A DNA stretch of 64,000 nucleotides from JAICJC01 sp963757605 (GTDB lineage: Bacteria; Actinomycetota; Thermoleophilia; Gaiellales; JAICJC01), in contig CAVWSF010000005.1 in assembly GCA_963757605.1 (NCBI GenBank), positions 620,001 through 684,000 of the forward strand. Reading direction: 5' to 3'. Under the pieces are notes generated by a model that searched no databases, was not told the origin of the DNA, and saw only the letters and a program-made list of their open reading frames with translations. Positions 28,060-36,108 of the stretch are shown here, one piece after another. The stretch's first letter is position 1. Each line of letters begins with the position of its first letter. A program made the translations under genes and the position numbers.

Positions 28060-28212
28060 GCGCGGGATGCTACTCCGCGCTTGCGACGGGCGAAAGTTCG
28101 ACGACATCGTCACGAGCCGGCCCGGGAACCATCGCGCAGCCGCGGCCCGGATTCGCGTCCAGCCGCAAGAGCGTTCATCGCCGAACTCGGCGCGGACACG
28201 GGGGATGGTCCA

Positions 28213-28270
28213 CGACGGTTGTCGGTCGAGTGAAACGACATTCGGCGTCTTCTGCGACCGTCCTGTGACG
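28213..28270. repeat. 58-bp direct repeat, copy A (narG promoter side)
   Basis: Matches 28392-28449 at about 50 of 58 positions. The best conserved part, 28225-28239, reads GTCGAGTGAAACGAC, with GTCG/CGAC arms. The distance between copies is 179 bp, about 17 helical turns. Two conserved sites upstream of narG suggest a duplicated activator or repressor box. Confidence 0.5.
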
Positions 28271-28391
28271 GGTCGCCCGTTCAACGCAACCCGTGGTCAT
28301 CGATCGGCGACAGGCCTCATCCCCACGGCCAGGCCAAGGTCAGCACGTCATCACCGCTCGCCCACCGAGCCGCCCGGTCGTCGATCGCCGC

Positions 28392-28449
28392 CGACGGTTG
28401 GCGGTCGAGTGAAACGACATTCGGTGTGTTCTGTGGCCCTCGTGTGACG
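28392..28449. repeat. 58-bp direct repeat, copy B (narK end)
   Basis: Second copy of the narG upstream repeat. The core GTCGAGTGAAACGAC is at 28404-28418, identical to copy A over 15 bases and beyond into ATTCGG. Differences gather in the outer third. It lies about 85 bases after the narK stop. Confidence 0.5.
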
Positions 28450-28533
28450 TGCGATCACCGCGCCGGCGCGCCGTCGCCCTCCGGTCACGGCCAGACTCTC
28501 TTCCGGCATTGCGGCGGTGGGAATCGGGACTGG

Positions 28534-29736
28534 TTAGGCGCTGCGAAGGCTGCCGGTCGCTGCGGGCGCCCCGCCGCCGCCCTCGGCCACGAGCAGCTTC
28601 AGGACGACCGCGAAGCACACGACGCAGAAGATGAGCAGGCCGACGAAGCCGAGCGCGAAGCTGCCCGTCCAGCCCTTGACGAGCCCCATCACGACCGGCG
28701 GGAAGAAGCCGCCGAAGCCGCCCACGGCGCCCACGATGCCGGTCGCGGCGCCCGGGTTCTCCGGGAACTCGTGCGGGACGAGCTTGAAGACGGCGCCGTT
28801 TCCAAGGCCGAGGAAGACGGCCATCGAGAGGCAGGCGACCGAGACGGTGAGCATGGTCGGGTGCGCGGCGACCGCGGCGAGCGCCGCGCCGTCGACGGCG
28901 ATGCCGGCGAACGCCGCCGTCAGGACGGCCGGGCCGCCGTAGCGGTCGGCCAGCCAGCCGCCCACGGGCCGGGCGGCGACGGCCAGGGCGGCGAAGCCCG
29001 CTGCGCGCGCGCCCGCGTCGACGTTCGAGAGGTCGAACCACTTCGTGAGCAGCTTCTGCAGGAACGTGAACATCGCGACGAAGCCGCCGAAGGTGACGAA
29101 GTAGAGCAGCGACAACCGGTGCAGCCGCCAGCCGGCGCCCAGGATCTCGCGGTACCGGGTGGGCTTGGGCGGGTTCGGGGCGTCCGCGCCGAGGAACCAC
29201 ATGAGGGCGGCGCCGGCGACGAGCGCCGCGGCCATGCCCCAGCCCAGGTACGCCTGGCCGTAGTTCTCGAGCGTGCGCGGCACGACGAGAAGCGCGATCG
29301 CCGGCCCGATCGTGCCGATCGCGTAGACGCCCACCGCGAAGCCGTGCCGGGAGCGGTCATACCAGCCGACGACGAACGGGACGCCGACCGCGAAGGCCGA
29401 CCCCGCGGCGCCCATGAAGAACCCGACGACCAGGAGCGGGCCGTAACCGGTCGTGTAGCCCAGGAGGACGGCCGGCACGATCGACGCCAGCATGATCAGC
29501 GTGAAGATCATGCGGCCGCCGAAGCGGTCGGCCAGCCAGCCGGCCGGGACGCGCAGGATCGACCCACACAGCACGGGGACGGCGGCAAGCAGCAGCACCT
29601 GCGTGTCGGACCAGCCATTGGACTCCTGGAGGTGCTTGGCAAGCGGCGCCACGAGCCCCCAGCTCGTGAAGCAGATCGTGAACGCGACGGTCGCAAGCGC
29701 GAGGTTGCGGGTCGGTTCAGATGTACGCGCGGCCAT
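28534..29736 (-). CDS. narK: Nitrate/nitrite transporter, MFS family (NarK)
   Basis: 400-residue, twelve-helix transporter that brings in nitrate and exports nitrite for the reductase encoded downstream. MFS loop motif GWLADRFGGR between helices 2 and 3; nitrate signature-like GLGNGAVFKLVPHEFP in the C-terminal half and GAAGSAFAVGVPFV in the N-terminal half. ATG at 29736. Same strand as narGHJI, separated by the 474-base control region. Confidence 0.94.
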   Translation of the reverse strand: MAARTSEPTRNLALATVAFTICFTSWGLVAPLAKHLQESNGWSDTQVLLLAAVPVLCGSILRVPAGWLADRFGGRMIFTLIMLASIVPAVLLGYTTGYGPLLVVGFFMGAAGSAFAVGVPFVVGWYDRSRHGFAVGVYAIGTIGPAIALLVVPRTLENYGQAYLGWGMAAALVAGAALMWFLGADAPNPPKPTRYREILGAGWRLHRLSLLYFVTFGGFVAMFTFLQKLLTKWFDLSNVDAGARAAGFAALAVAARPVGGWLADRYGGPAVLTAAFAGIAVDGAALAAVAAHPTMLTVSVACLSMAVFLGLGNGAVFKLVPHEFPENPGAATGIVGAVGGFGGFFPPVVMGLVKGWTGSFALGFVGLLIFCVVCFAVVLKLLVAEGGGGAPAATGSLRSA

Positions 29737-29836
29737 GACGGTCCTCCAGATCGACTCCAGACATGATCGTCGCCGCGGCGCCCGCGGCCATCGGGGTCGG
29801 TTCGGAACCTATGGTCGGCCTAGCCGCCGAGCGGCG

Positions 29837-29853
29837 TACGTAGTTTCTACGTA
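29837..29853. promoter_or_regulatory. 17-bp palindrome upstream of narK
   Basis: TACGTAG-TTT-CTACGTA, a perfect 7-3-7 dyad about 100 bases upstream of the narK start and overlapping the last codons and stop of the histidine kinase gene. Spacing and symmetry suit a dimeric regulator. The half-site does not match the enterobacterial NarL heptamer (TACYYMT) beyond TAC, so the binding protein is unknown. Confidence 0.45.
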
Positions 29854-32069
29854 TCCGGGCTCGCGTCGCACGGGATCGCGGCCCGGATCCGCGTGCCGGC
29901 GCCGGGCGGGCTCACGATCTCGAGCCGCCCGCCGATCGCCTCGACCCGGTCGGCCAGCCCGCGCAGGCCCGACCCCGCGGACGGGTCGGCGCCCCCGGCA
30001 CCGTCGTCGGCCACCTCCACCGACGCGATCCCGCCCGCCAGCGCGACCGCGACCGTCGCCCGGGTCGCGCCCGCATATCGGGTGACGTTGGCGACCGCCT
30101 CCGAGACGACGTAGTAGGCGGCGGCCTCGACCTCCGGCGGCAGCCGCTGGTCGGGCATGTCCACCACGTCGACCGGCACCTGCGCGCGCAGGACGAGGCT
30201 GTCGACGGCGGCGGTCAGGCCGCGCTCGGTGAGGATCGCCGGGTGGATGCCGCGCGCCAGCTCGCGCAGCTCCTCGAGCCCCTGGGTCAGCTCGCGCTGG
30301 GCCCCGCGCAGGTGCTCGGCCGCCTTGTCCGGCTCGGAGTCGAGCAGCGACTGGGTCAGCCGCAGCGCGAGCGAGAGCGACACGAACCGCTGCTGGGCGC
30401 CGTCGTGGAGGTTTCGCTCGAGCCGGCGGCGGGCCTGGTCGCCGGCGGTCACGATGCGCTTGCGCGAGGCGGCAAGCGCCGTCCGGGCGTCGGCGTTCGC
30501 GATCGCCGTGCCGGCGAGCGAGGCGAACGCGCCGAGGCGGCGCTCGGTGTCGGCCGACAGCGGCTCCTCGATCACGCCCCATGCGACGAGCGCGCCCCAC
30601 ATCTCGCCGCTCACCGTGATGGGGGCCGCCACCGCCGAGCGGATCGGGTCGTCGTCGCCGATCGGGTTGGGGCGCCCGGGCTCGCCGGGGGCCTGGTCCG
30701 AGCGTGCCGGCCGGCCCGTCCGGAACGTCGCCGCCATCGCCTGACCGGCGTTGATCGGCACGACCATGCCCTCGGCCGCCACCTGGTCGGCGGCGATTTC
30801 GCTCCAGTTCGCCAGGATGCGAACCTGCTCGCCGGGCACGAGCCGGACGAGCGTGCACCCGTCGGCACCCACGAGCCTCCCGGCCTGCTCGGCGACGAGG
30901 CGGAACACGGTGTCCTCGTCGAGCCCGCGGGCCACCTCCGTCGCGACCCGCTCCAGCGCGCCGTGCTCGGCGGCGAGGTCGCGCAGCTCGTGCTCGATCC
31001 GCAGGTGGTCGGTCATGTCGCGGCCGATGCCGACGAGCCCGACCACCTGCCCGTGGTCGTCGTAGAGCCCGACGTTCGCCCACTCGACGTCGCGCCGCTC
31101 TCCGGAGCGAAGCCGGATGCTGCTCGTGTCGTGCGCCGGGAAGTCGCCGCGCCGCACAAGGTCCATGAAGTCGCGGTCGTCCGTCTGGAAGACGTCCAGC
31201 CACCGGCGCCCGATCAGCTCGTCGCGCGTCCATCCGCTCAGCCGGACGAGATACTCGTTCACGTACGTGACCCGGCCGTCGAGGTCGAGCTGGGCGGCCA
31301 CGAGCTCGACGGTCTCGAGGACGTCGTGCATGCGCCGGTGTGCCGCTTCGAGCGAGCGCTGCGTACGCAGCTCCTTGGTCATGTCGCGGCCGATGCCCAG
31401 GACGCCCTCGAGCCGGCCGCGCTCGTCGCGCAGCGCCACGTTGTACCAGTCGATCTGGCGACGCTCGTCGTTCTTCACGATGATGACGCTCTCGTCGCGC
31501 GGCGGGAACTCGCCGTCCCGGACGCGGTCGAGGAACGACTCGCGGCCGCTCCTGAACATCTCGAACCAGTTGCCGCCGATCAGCTCGTCGCGCGTCCAGC
31601 CGGAGAGCCGCTCGGTGTACGGGTTCACGTAGGTCATCGTGGCGTCGAGGTCCATGGCGATCACCATCAGCTCGACGGCCTCGAACACGTCGCGCAGGCG
31701 CTGCTCCGTGCGCTCGATGAGGCGCACCTGCGCGCACAGGCCGGCCACGCGGTGCTCGCGGTCGAGGTCGCCCGCCAGCGCGGCGCAGGCCGACTCGATC
31801 GCCTCGGGCGCCGTGGCGGAGTCATGCTCGACGAGCGCGAGCTCCTCGCCGTCCAGCTCGATGCCGGTCGCCGCGCGCGCCTCCGACGGCTCCTCCGGCT
31901 CGCTCCGGGCGCCGGCCGCGTCGACCCAGATGGGCGCCTCGTCGCCGGCTCGGTAGAGCACCCGGATCGAGCCGTCACCCGTGGCGGCGGCCAGCGCTTC
32001 CTCGACCGCTCCGCCCAGCTGCGGCCGCCGCAGCCGCACGACGTTCCCCGAGATCCGGGCCCGCGCCAT
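29847..32069 (-). CDS. Sensor histidine kinase, PAS-PAS-GAF-HisKA_3-HATPase
   Basis: 740-residue cytosolic sensor without membrane helices. An N-terminal region (1-110) of unknown fold, then two very similar PAS domains (about 125-240 and 245-365, each with RLSGWTRDELIG), a GAF domain (about 375-525), a HisKA_3 dimerisation helix with phospho-His in RNLHDGAQQRFVSLSLAL, and a HATPase with EAVANVTRYA and GSGLRGLADRVEAIGGRLEI. This NarL/LuxR-type kinase lies directly upstream of narK, so control of nitrate respiration is likely. No response regulator is adjacent; a NarL-type one occurs at 40.6-41.3 kb. Confidence 0.9.
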   Translation of the reverse strand: MARARISGNVVRLRRPQLGGAVEEALAAATGDGSIRVLYRAGDEAPIWVDAAGARSEPEEPSEARAATGIELDGEELALVEHDSATAPEAIESACAALAGDLDREHRVAGLCAQVRLIERTEQRLRDVFEAVELMVIAMDLDATMTYVNPYTERLSGWTRDELIGGNWFEMFRSGRESFLDRVRDGEFPPRDESVIIVKNDERRQIDWYNVALRDERGRLEGVLGIGRDMTKELRTQRSLEAAHRRMHDVLETVELVAAQLDLDGRVTYVNEYLVRLSGWTRDELIGRRWLDVFQTDDRDFMDLVRRGDFPAHDTSSIRLRSGERRDVEWANVGLYDDHGQVVGLVGIGRDMTDHLRIEHELRDLAAEHGALERVATEVARGLDEDTVFRLVAEQAGRLVGADGCTLVRLVPGEQVRILANWSEIAADQVAAEGMVVPINAGQAMAATFRTGRPARSDQAPGEPGRPNPIGDDDPIRSAVAAPITVSGEMWGALVAWGVIEEPLSADTERRLGAFASLAGTAIANADARTALAASRKRIVTAGDQARRRLERNLHDGAQQRFVSLSLALRLTQSLLDSEPDKAAEHLRGAQRELTQGLEELRELARGIHPAILTERGLTAAVDSLVLRAQVPVDVVDMPDQRLPPEVEAAAYYVVSEAVANVTRYAGATRATVAVALAGGIASVEVADDGAGGADPSAGSGLRGLADRVEAIGGRLEIVSPPGAGTRIRAAIPCDASPDT

Positions 32070-32081
32070 AGTCGGATGGTG

Positions 32082-33082
32082 TCACACGCGCCGGGCCCGG
32101 AGCCACGCCGCAAGGCCGTCGAGGGCCTCGTCGAGCCGGGACGTGTCGCCCCAGGCGCCGAGCAGCTCGAGCGTCCCGGCGGCGCGGTCGAGGCGCGGCT
32201 CGGCCCGCCCGGCCATCCGATCTCCCACGAGGAGCGGCAGCACGTAGTAGCCGTACTGGCGCTTCGCCGGCGGGACGTACATCTCCAGGCGGTAGCGAAA
32301 GCCGAAGAGCGCCTCGGCCCGATCGCGGTCGGCAATGAGCCGGTCGAACGGCGAGAGCAGCACCGCCCCGTCGGGCACCGGGCCGTCCTCGGCGTCGGGA
32401 TGGGCATGCCAGCCGTCGCGCTCCCGCCGCACTCCGGCGGCCCGGAAGCGGATCTCGGCCAGGCGCCGGTCGGCTTCGCGGAGCGGCACGTGCTCGGTCT
32501 CGGGATACCAGCGCTTGGCGAGATCCCACAGCCGCTGGCCGCCGCGACGGCCGACGATGGCGATCTCGCCCCGGTCGTGGAGCGCGTGCAGGAGCTGCCC
32601 CACCGCGCGGCTCCCGTACCAGCGGTGGTCGCGCGACGGCGAACGCGAGCGGTCCTCGAGCTCGCGCCCAGAAGCGGCCCGCCAGCCTCCAGCTCGCGCA
32701 GCACGTAGCGGCGAAAGCCGCGGTTCGAGGCGAGGAGCTCCGCGTACCACCGCTCGCGGGCCGAGTCCTCCCGCCGGCGCCGCATCCGCGCCTGGAGCAG
32801 GGGCAGCGTCTCGATCGGCCAGATGAACGCGTTCCACTCGACCAGCTTGCGCTCCTCCCAGAGCAGCCGGTCGAGCTCGGCCGTGTCGTATGTGCCCAGG
32901 CGGCTCCACAGCACCAGGTGCTGCGGCACGGCGACCGTGGCGATCGGGTCGAGCTGGAGGAACCCGAGCTTGTGCACGGTGTCGAGGACGTCGCTCGCCG
33001 ACCCGTCGAGGAGCTGCGCGCGGACGGCGATCCTGCGGGCCTCCTCGATTCCGACAATCCGCGTCGGGCGGGCCTTCGGCAC
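32082..33082 (-). CDS. AlkZ/YcaQ-like winged-helix DNA glycosylase, one frameshift
   Basis: About 333 residues of the HTH_42 family, which removes crosslinked or alkylated bases. GTG at 33082 (PKARPTRIVGIEEARRIAVR), then LGFLQLDPIATVAVPQHLVLWSRLG (the family's QxD-type segment is LQLDPIATV), RFRAAGVRRERDGWH, LLSPFDRLIADRDRAEALFGF and PPAKRQYGYYVLPLLVGDR. The frame changes near 32670 within the arginine-rich middle. It precedes the histidine kinase by 12 bases on the same strand. Confidence 0.82.
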
Positions 33083-33120
33083 GGCGGCTCCTCGGGCGAA
33101 CAGACGTTCGTCCGAGAGGA

Positions 33121-33759
33121 TACCGTGAGCGCCCGGCTCTCGTCTTCGGTCACCGCCAGGAACCCGTCCACGTCGACCCGGCTGTGCCCGGATGTCCCGG
33201 CGTTCACGATCCGGATGGTGTGGACCGGGTCGTTCGGGCCGCCCCACCATGCCCGGGCGAACTTGACGCGGCGAAATCCGACCGTCGCGGCATGCGTCGA
33301 GACGGTCGCGACCTGGTGGCCATCCACGAAGATCTACGCCGAGCCGTGCGTCGGTCCGACCGTGGTGATCCAGGCCAGCGTCCGGACGTTGGCGGCGAAG
33401 GTCGCCGAGGCGCCCTTCTTAGTGGAGAAGTGCAGCGAGCCGCCGAGTGCCGAGGCCGTCGTCTGGGTGCTCCAGGCGCCCGCATAGGTTGCGTCGGCGT
33501 CGGGCGGAGCGCCGAAGTTCGAGACGAACGTGGGCGCGTTCGTGAACGCGCTGCCGACGTAGTTCCCACTGGCATCGAACGAATCCACCCGGAGCCGCTC
33601 CGAGTCGTCGCTCGCCCACGGGAACGGGAAGCGGCTCTGCGGGGTGGCCTCGACGAGCGTCGTCTCCGTGATGGCGTCGACGACCCACGCCGGCGCTGCG
33701 AGCGCTCCCGTGCAGACGGCCGCGCCGACGACGGCGATGACCGATCGAAGACCCCTCAC
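33121..33759 (-). pseudogene. Secreted beta-sandwich surface protein, interrupted by an in-frame TAG
   Basis: Starts at GTG 33759 with a signal peptide (RGLRSVIAVVGAAVCTGALAAP). The mature part (SERLRVDSFDASGNYVG, AGAWSTQTTASALGGSLHFS, ATFAANVRTLAWITTVGPTHG) is a repeat-type beta-sandwich seen in actinobacterial surface proteins. A TAG at 33336-33334 interrupts it, yet the same frame continues with IFVDGHQVATVSTHAATVGF, HTIRIVNAGTSGHSRVDVD, which completes the domain. After 33121 the frame runs into the AlkZ gene without a proper stop. Either a nonsense change or a base-call error. Confidence 0.6.
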
Positions 33760-33865
33760 GGCTGCCCCGTTGTCCGATCGCGTGCCGCGAATTGCACGTG
33801 CGTCACCGACGGTACTCCCGCTTGCGAATCTGTGCAAATCCAGGGATTCCTCCGCCGTCCCGACT

Positions 33866-34330
33866 ATGATCAACCATCTAGTGGGCTCCTGGACGAACAG
33901 GGTCGTTCACGGCATTGCGATCCTCGGCCTGGCGGCGGCGCCGGCCGTGGCGCTCCTCGCCCCCGTCCCGCAGGAGCTGCTCGACTCTGCGTTCGGCTCG
34001 GAGTGGATGGCGCGCACCGTGCTCGGGCTGGCAACGCTGGCGGTCGCGTCGCTCGTCAACTTCTACGTCGGCTACCTGGTGCTCGAGGGCGCGCTGCCGG
34101 CCAAGATCCAGGCGCTCGGACAGGCCGTCGACCTCGCCTCGAGCGCGGCGGGCGACCTGCGGCAGGCATCCGAGGCGGTGGCCCGGACGGAGCAGGGCAT
34201 GACCGAGACGGCCGACCAGATGCGCTCCCAGGTCAGCGACGCGTCCGAGAAGATCCATGCCCTCGAGACGCGGATCGCCGAGCTCCAGCACACCCGGGTC
34301 CAGCGCAGGAGGTGGCGATGGGGCCTGTGA
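33866..34330 (+). CDS. Membrane protein with C-terminal coiled coil
   Basis: 154 residues. Two hydrophobic segments (IAILGLAAAPAVALLAPVP and TVLGLATLAVASLVNFYVGYLVLEG) are followed by a long heptad-rich helix (GQAVDLASSAAGDLRQASEA through ETRIAELQHTRVQRRRWR). ATG at 33866 (alternative GTG 15 bases later). It ends 13 bases after the start of the next gene, with which it forms a three-gene run. Function unknown. Confidence 0.68.
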   Translation: MINHLVGSWTNRVVHGIAILGLAAAPAVALLAPVPQELLDSAFGSEWMARTVLGLATLAVASLVNFYVGYLVLEGALPAKIQALGQAVDLASSAAGDLRQASEAVARTEQGMTETADQMRSQVSDASEKIHALETRIAELQHTRVQRRRWRWGL

Positions 34331-34605
34331 TCGCCCAGGCGGAGCGCTCGCTCGAGACGCTTGCGACCATGCTCGACTGGCTGGACGAGGCCTACGAGGA
34401 CGCCCGCCAGACGCTGATCGACGGCGCAGTCGCGAGCGCGGTCGTGTTGACCAGCCTGGCGCTCCTCCCCTACGTCGACGGCGGCGGGCTGATCACGGCG
34501 CTCGCGTTCATCGGCCTCGTGCAGGGGCTCGACCTGGTCGCGCGCACAGGGCGCGGCCTGGCGGGGATGGTGCGGCGCACCGCGACGCGGCCGGTCCGCG
34601 AGTGA
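34318..34605 (+). CDS. Small membrane protein, unknown
   Basis: 95 residues, ATG at 34318 behind a strong AGGAGG. An amphipathic N-terminal helix (ERSLETLATMLDWLDEAYED) is followed by two membrane segments (AVASAVVLTSLALLPYV and GLITALAFIGLVQGLDLVA) and a basic tail. It overlaps both neighbours by a few bases, indicating an operon. Confidence 0.68.
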   Translation: MGPVIAQAERSLETLATMLDWLDEAYEDARQTLIDGAVASAVVLTSLALLPYVDGGGLITALAFIGLVQGLDLVARTGRGLAGMVRRTATRPVRE

Positions 34606-35075
34606 GTGCGAATGCGCTGCCGACGGGCGACGACGCTCGACGGCTGGAGCTGGCGCATCTCTACGTGACCGCCCCGGTGCGGATGAACGCCGGCCGCCGC
34701 GGCCCTCCCGGGCAACCCTCGGCGCACGCGGCGATCGGCGGCGTGTCGTGCACCAGCAAGGGGTGGCTGTTCGCCTGGGTCGCGTACGTCGCGACGACCA
34801 CCGACGCGCCGACGCTGAGCGTCTGGCCGACCGTCCAGCGGGGCGTTCCCTTCGACGCCGTGCTGCCCGCCACGGCCGAGGTCGAGGTCCTGGCCCGCGT
34901 CGACACGCCCGAGCGCGCGGTCGGCCGCCTCTCGCACCACCTGCACGACATCTCGATGGTCCGGATCGAGCCCGACATGGACTACCTGCGCCGCGCGGTC
35001 GCCGCCTACCGGGCCGAGCTCCGCCGTGAGCGCGACCGGGCTGCCGCTGAGCGCACGGCTGTGGACGAGACGTAG
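34602..35075 (+). CDS. Hypothetical protein
   Basis: 157 residues; GTG at 34602 overlaps the preceding stop (GTGA). The middle is beta-rich with Trp (CTSKGWLFAWVAYVATTTDAP, LSVWPTVQRGVPFDAVLP) and the C-terminal part is a charged helix (YLRRAVAAYRAELRRERDRA). No family recognised; last gene of the 33.9-35.1 kb run. Confidence 0.65.
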   Translation: MSANALPTGDDARRLELAHLYVTAPVRMNAGRRGPPGQPSAHAAIGGVSCTSKGWLFAWVAYVATTTDAPTLSVWPTVQRGVPFDAVLPATAEVEVLARVDTPERAVGRLSHHLHDISMVRIEPDMDYLRRAVAAYRAELRRERDRAAAERTAVDET

Positions 35076-35082
35076 ACCGCGA

Positions 35083-36108
35083 TCACAGCCCGCAGAGCGC
35101 GGCGAGCTGCGGCTGGGCGGGCGTCGCATTTGTGTCGCCCGCGATCCAGCCGGTCCCGTCGGGCCGGAGCGCGATCGCGCCGACGTCCGCGATCACGGAG
35201 TGTCCGGGGCCAACCCGCGTCCACGCCGTCCGCGCGGCGTTCAGGTGGACGAGACGCAGCGGCCCGGCGAACCGCACGTCCGCCGCGGTGGCCCAGATGT
35301 CGTGGGCCGAGACGGCGCCGACGACGCCCAGGAAGAGCCCTCGGGTGAAGAACTTCGACCAGCGGGTCCCGTCGAAGTGCTCGGTGATCCCGCCGCCGGC
35401 CGACGAGCCCACGGCCCACACGTCGCGCTGCACAGGGATCGCGACCGAGTCGACAGCGGCGAAGCCGGGCATCTGCGAGAACGTCCACGTCCCGTGCGCG
35501 AACTGGAACGCGACGCCCTCGCCGACCGCCCACAGGCGGCCGGTGCCCGGGACCCGTTCGACGTCGACGACGGGCGCCTCGACCGCGGGGAAGGGGTTCG
35601 GCACGGGGAAGACGCGCCACGTCGCGCCGTTCCAGTGCTCGAAGAGCGGGCCTCCGGTGGTGAAGTCCTCACCGACCGCCCAGACGTCGCCGCTCGAGAG
35701 CGCCGCGACGGCGACGAGGCTGCCGAGCTGAGCCGGCGTCGGGACGGTGTGCCATGCCGACCCGTCCCAGTGCTCGACGAAGGGGCCGTTCGTGTCCAGG
35801 TCGTCGCCCACCGCCCATGCGTCCCACGGCGAGACCGCGGCGACGCCGAAGAGGCGCTGGCTCGATCCCGACCGAGGGACCGCGACGACGTGCCACGCGC
35901 CGTTCACGAACCGTTCGGCGAACGGCACCGACAGGTTGTTGCGGTTCTCCGTGCCGCGGGCGCCGCGCCGCAGACGCACAGCAGAAGGCAAGCCCGGTGT
36001 GCCCGACGTCCCATCGCCCTGGACGCAGTCTATACCCGGTCCCGGGCCGTTCCCGGGGTGGTGCGGCGCACAGCATCGCGTCCACCCCGCTGCGAGCATC
36101 CGACCCAT
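35083..36108 (-). CDS. WD40/BNR-like repeat protein, start uncertain
   Basis: About 340 residues of repeating blades, each with a W-D-x-W-A-V-G pattern: VSPWDAWAVGDD, LSSGDVWAVGED, GTGRLWAVGEG, PVQRDVWAVGSS and VSAHDIWATAAD. This is a beta-propeller typical of secreted actinobacterial proteins. The first 50 codons after the ATG at 36108 do not look like protein (basic, Pro/Cys-rich), and the start overlaps the divergent methyltransferase, so the true N-terminus and signal peptide are probably lost to a frameshift near 35940-36000. Confidence 0.68.
   Translation of the reverse strand: MGRMLAAGWTRCCAPHHPGNGPGPGIDCVQGDGTSGTPGLPSAVRLRRGARGTENRNNLSVPFAERFVNGAWHVVAVPRSGSSQRLFGVAAVSPWDAWAVGDDLDTNGPFVEHWDGSAWHTVPTPAQLGSLVAVAALSSGDVWAVGEDFTTGGPLFEHWNGATWRVFPVPNPFPAVEAPVVDVERVPGTGRLWAVGEGVAFQFAHGTWTFSQMPGFAAVDSVAIPVQRDVWAVGSSAGGGITEHFDGTRWSKFFTRGLFLGVVGAVSAHDIWATAADVRFAGPLRLVHLNAARTAWTRVGPGHSVIADVGAIALRPDGTGWIAGDTNATPAQPQLAALCGL

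Larger units (their letters stand above)
28060..28533. promoter_or_regulatory. narG upstream region between narK and narG
   Basis: 474 bases without a credible gene. It must hold the narG promoter. It contains two copies of a ~58-bp direct repeat (28213-28270 and 28392-28449). No FNR-type TTGAT-N4-ATCAA site is visible. Short ORFs across it show no protein-like pattern. Confidence 0.6.

Noticed and set aside
27990..28060. Tat signal on NarG (SRRSLL near the start)
   Set aside because: No hydrophobic region or cleavage site follows the arginine pair, and NarGHJI with NarJ and a NarK transporter implies a cytoplasmic active site.
24496..28233. A 1245-codon open frame on the plus strand opposite narG
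   Set aside because: It is the antisense shadow of a highly conserved enzyme in GC-rich DNA; the composition is Arg/Ala/Val-rich and no domain is recognisable.
29837..29853. NarL heptamer pair upstream of narK
   Set aside because: Only TAC of TACYYMT is matched; reported simply as a palindrome.
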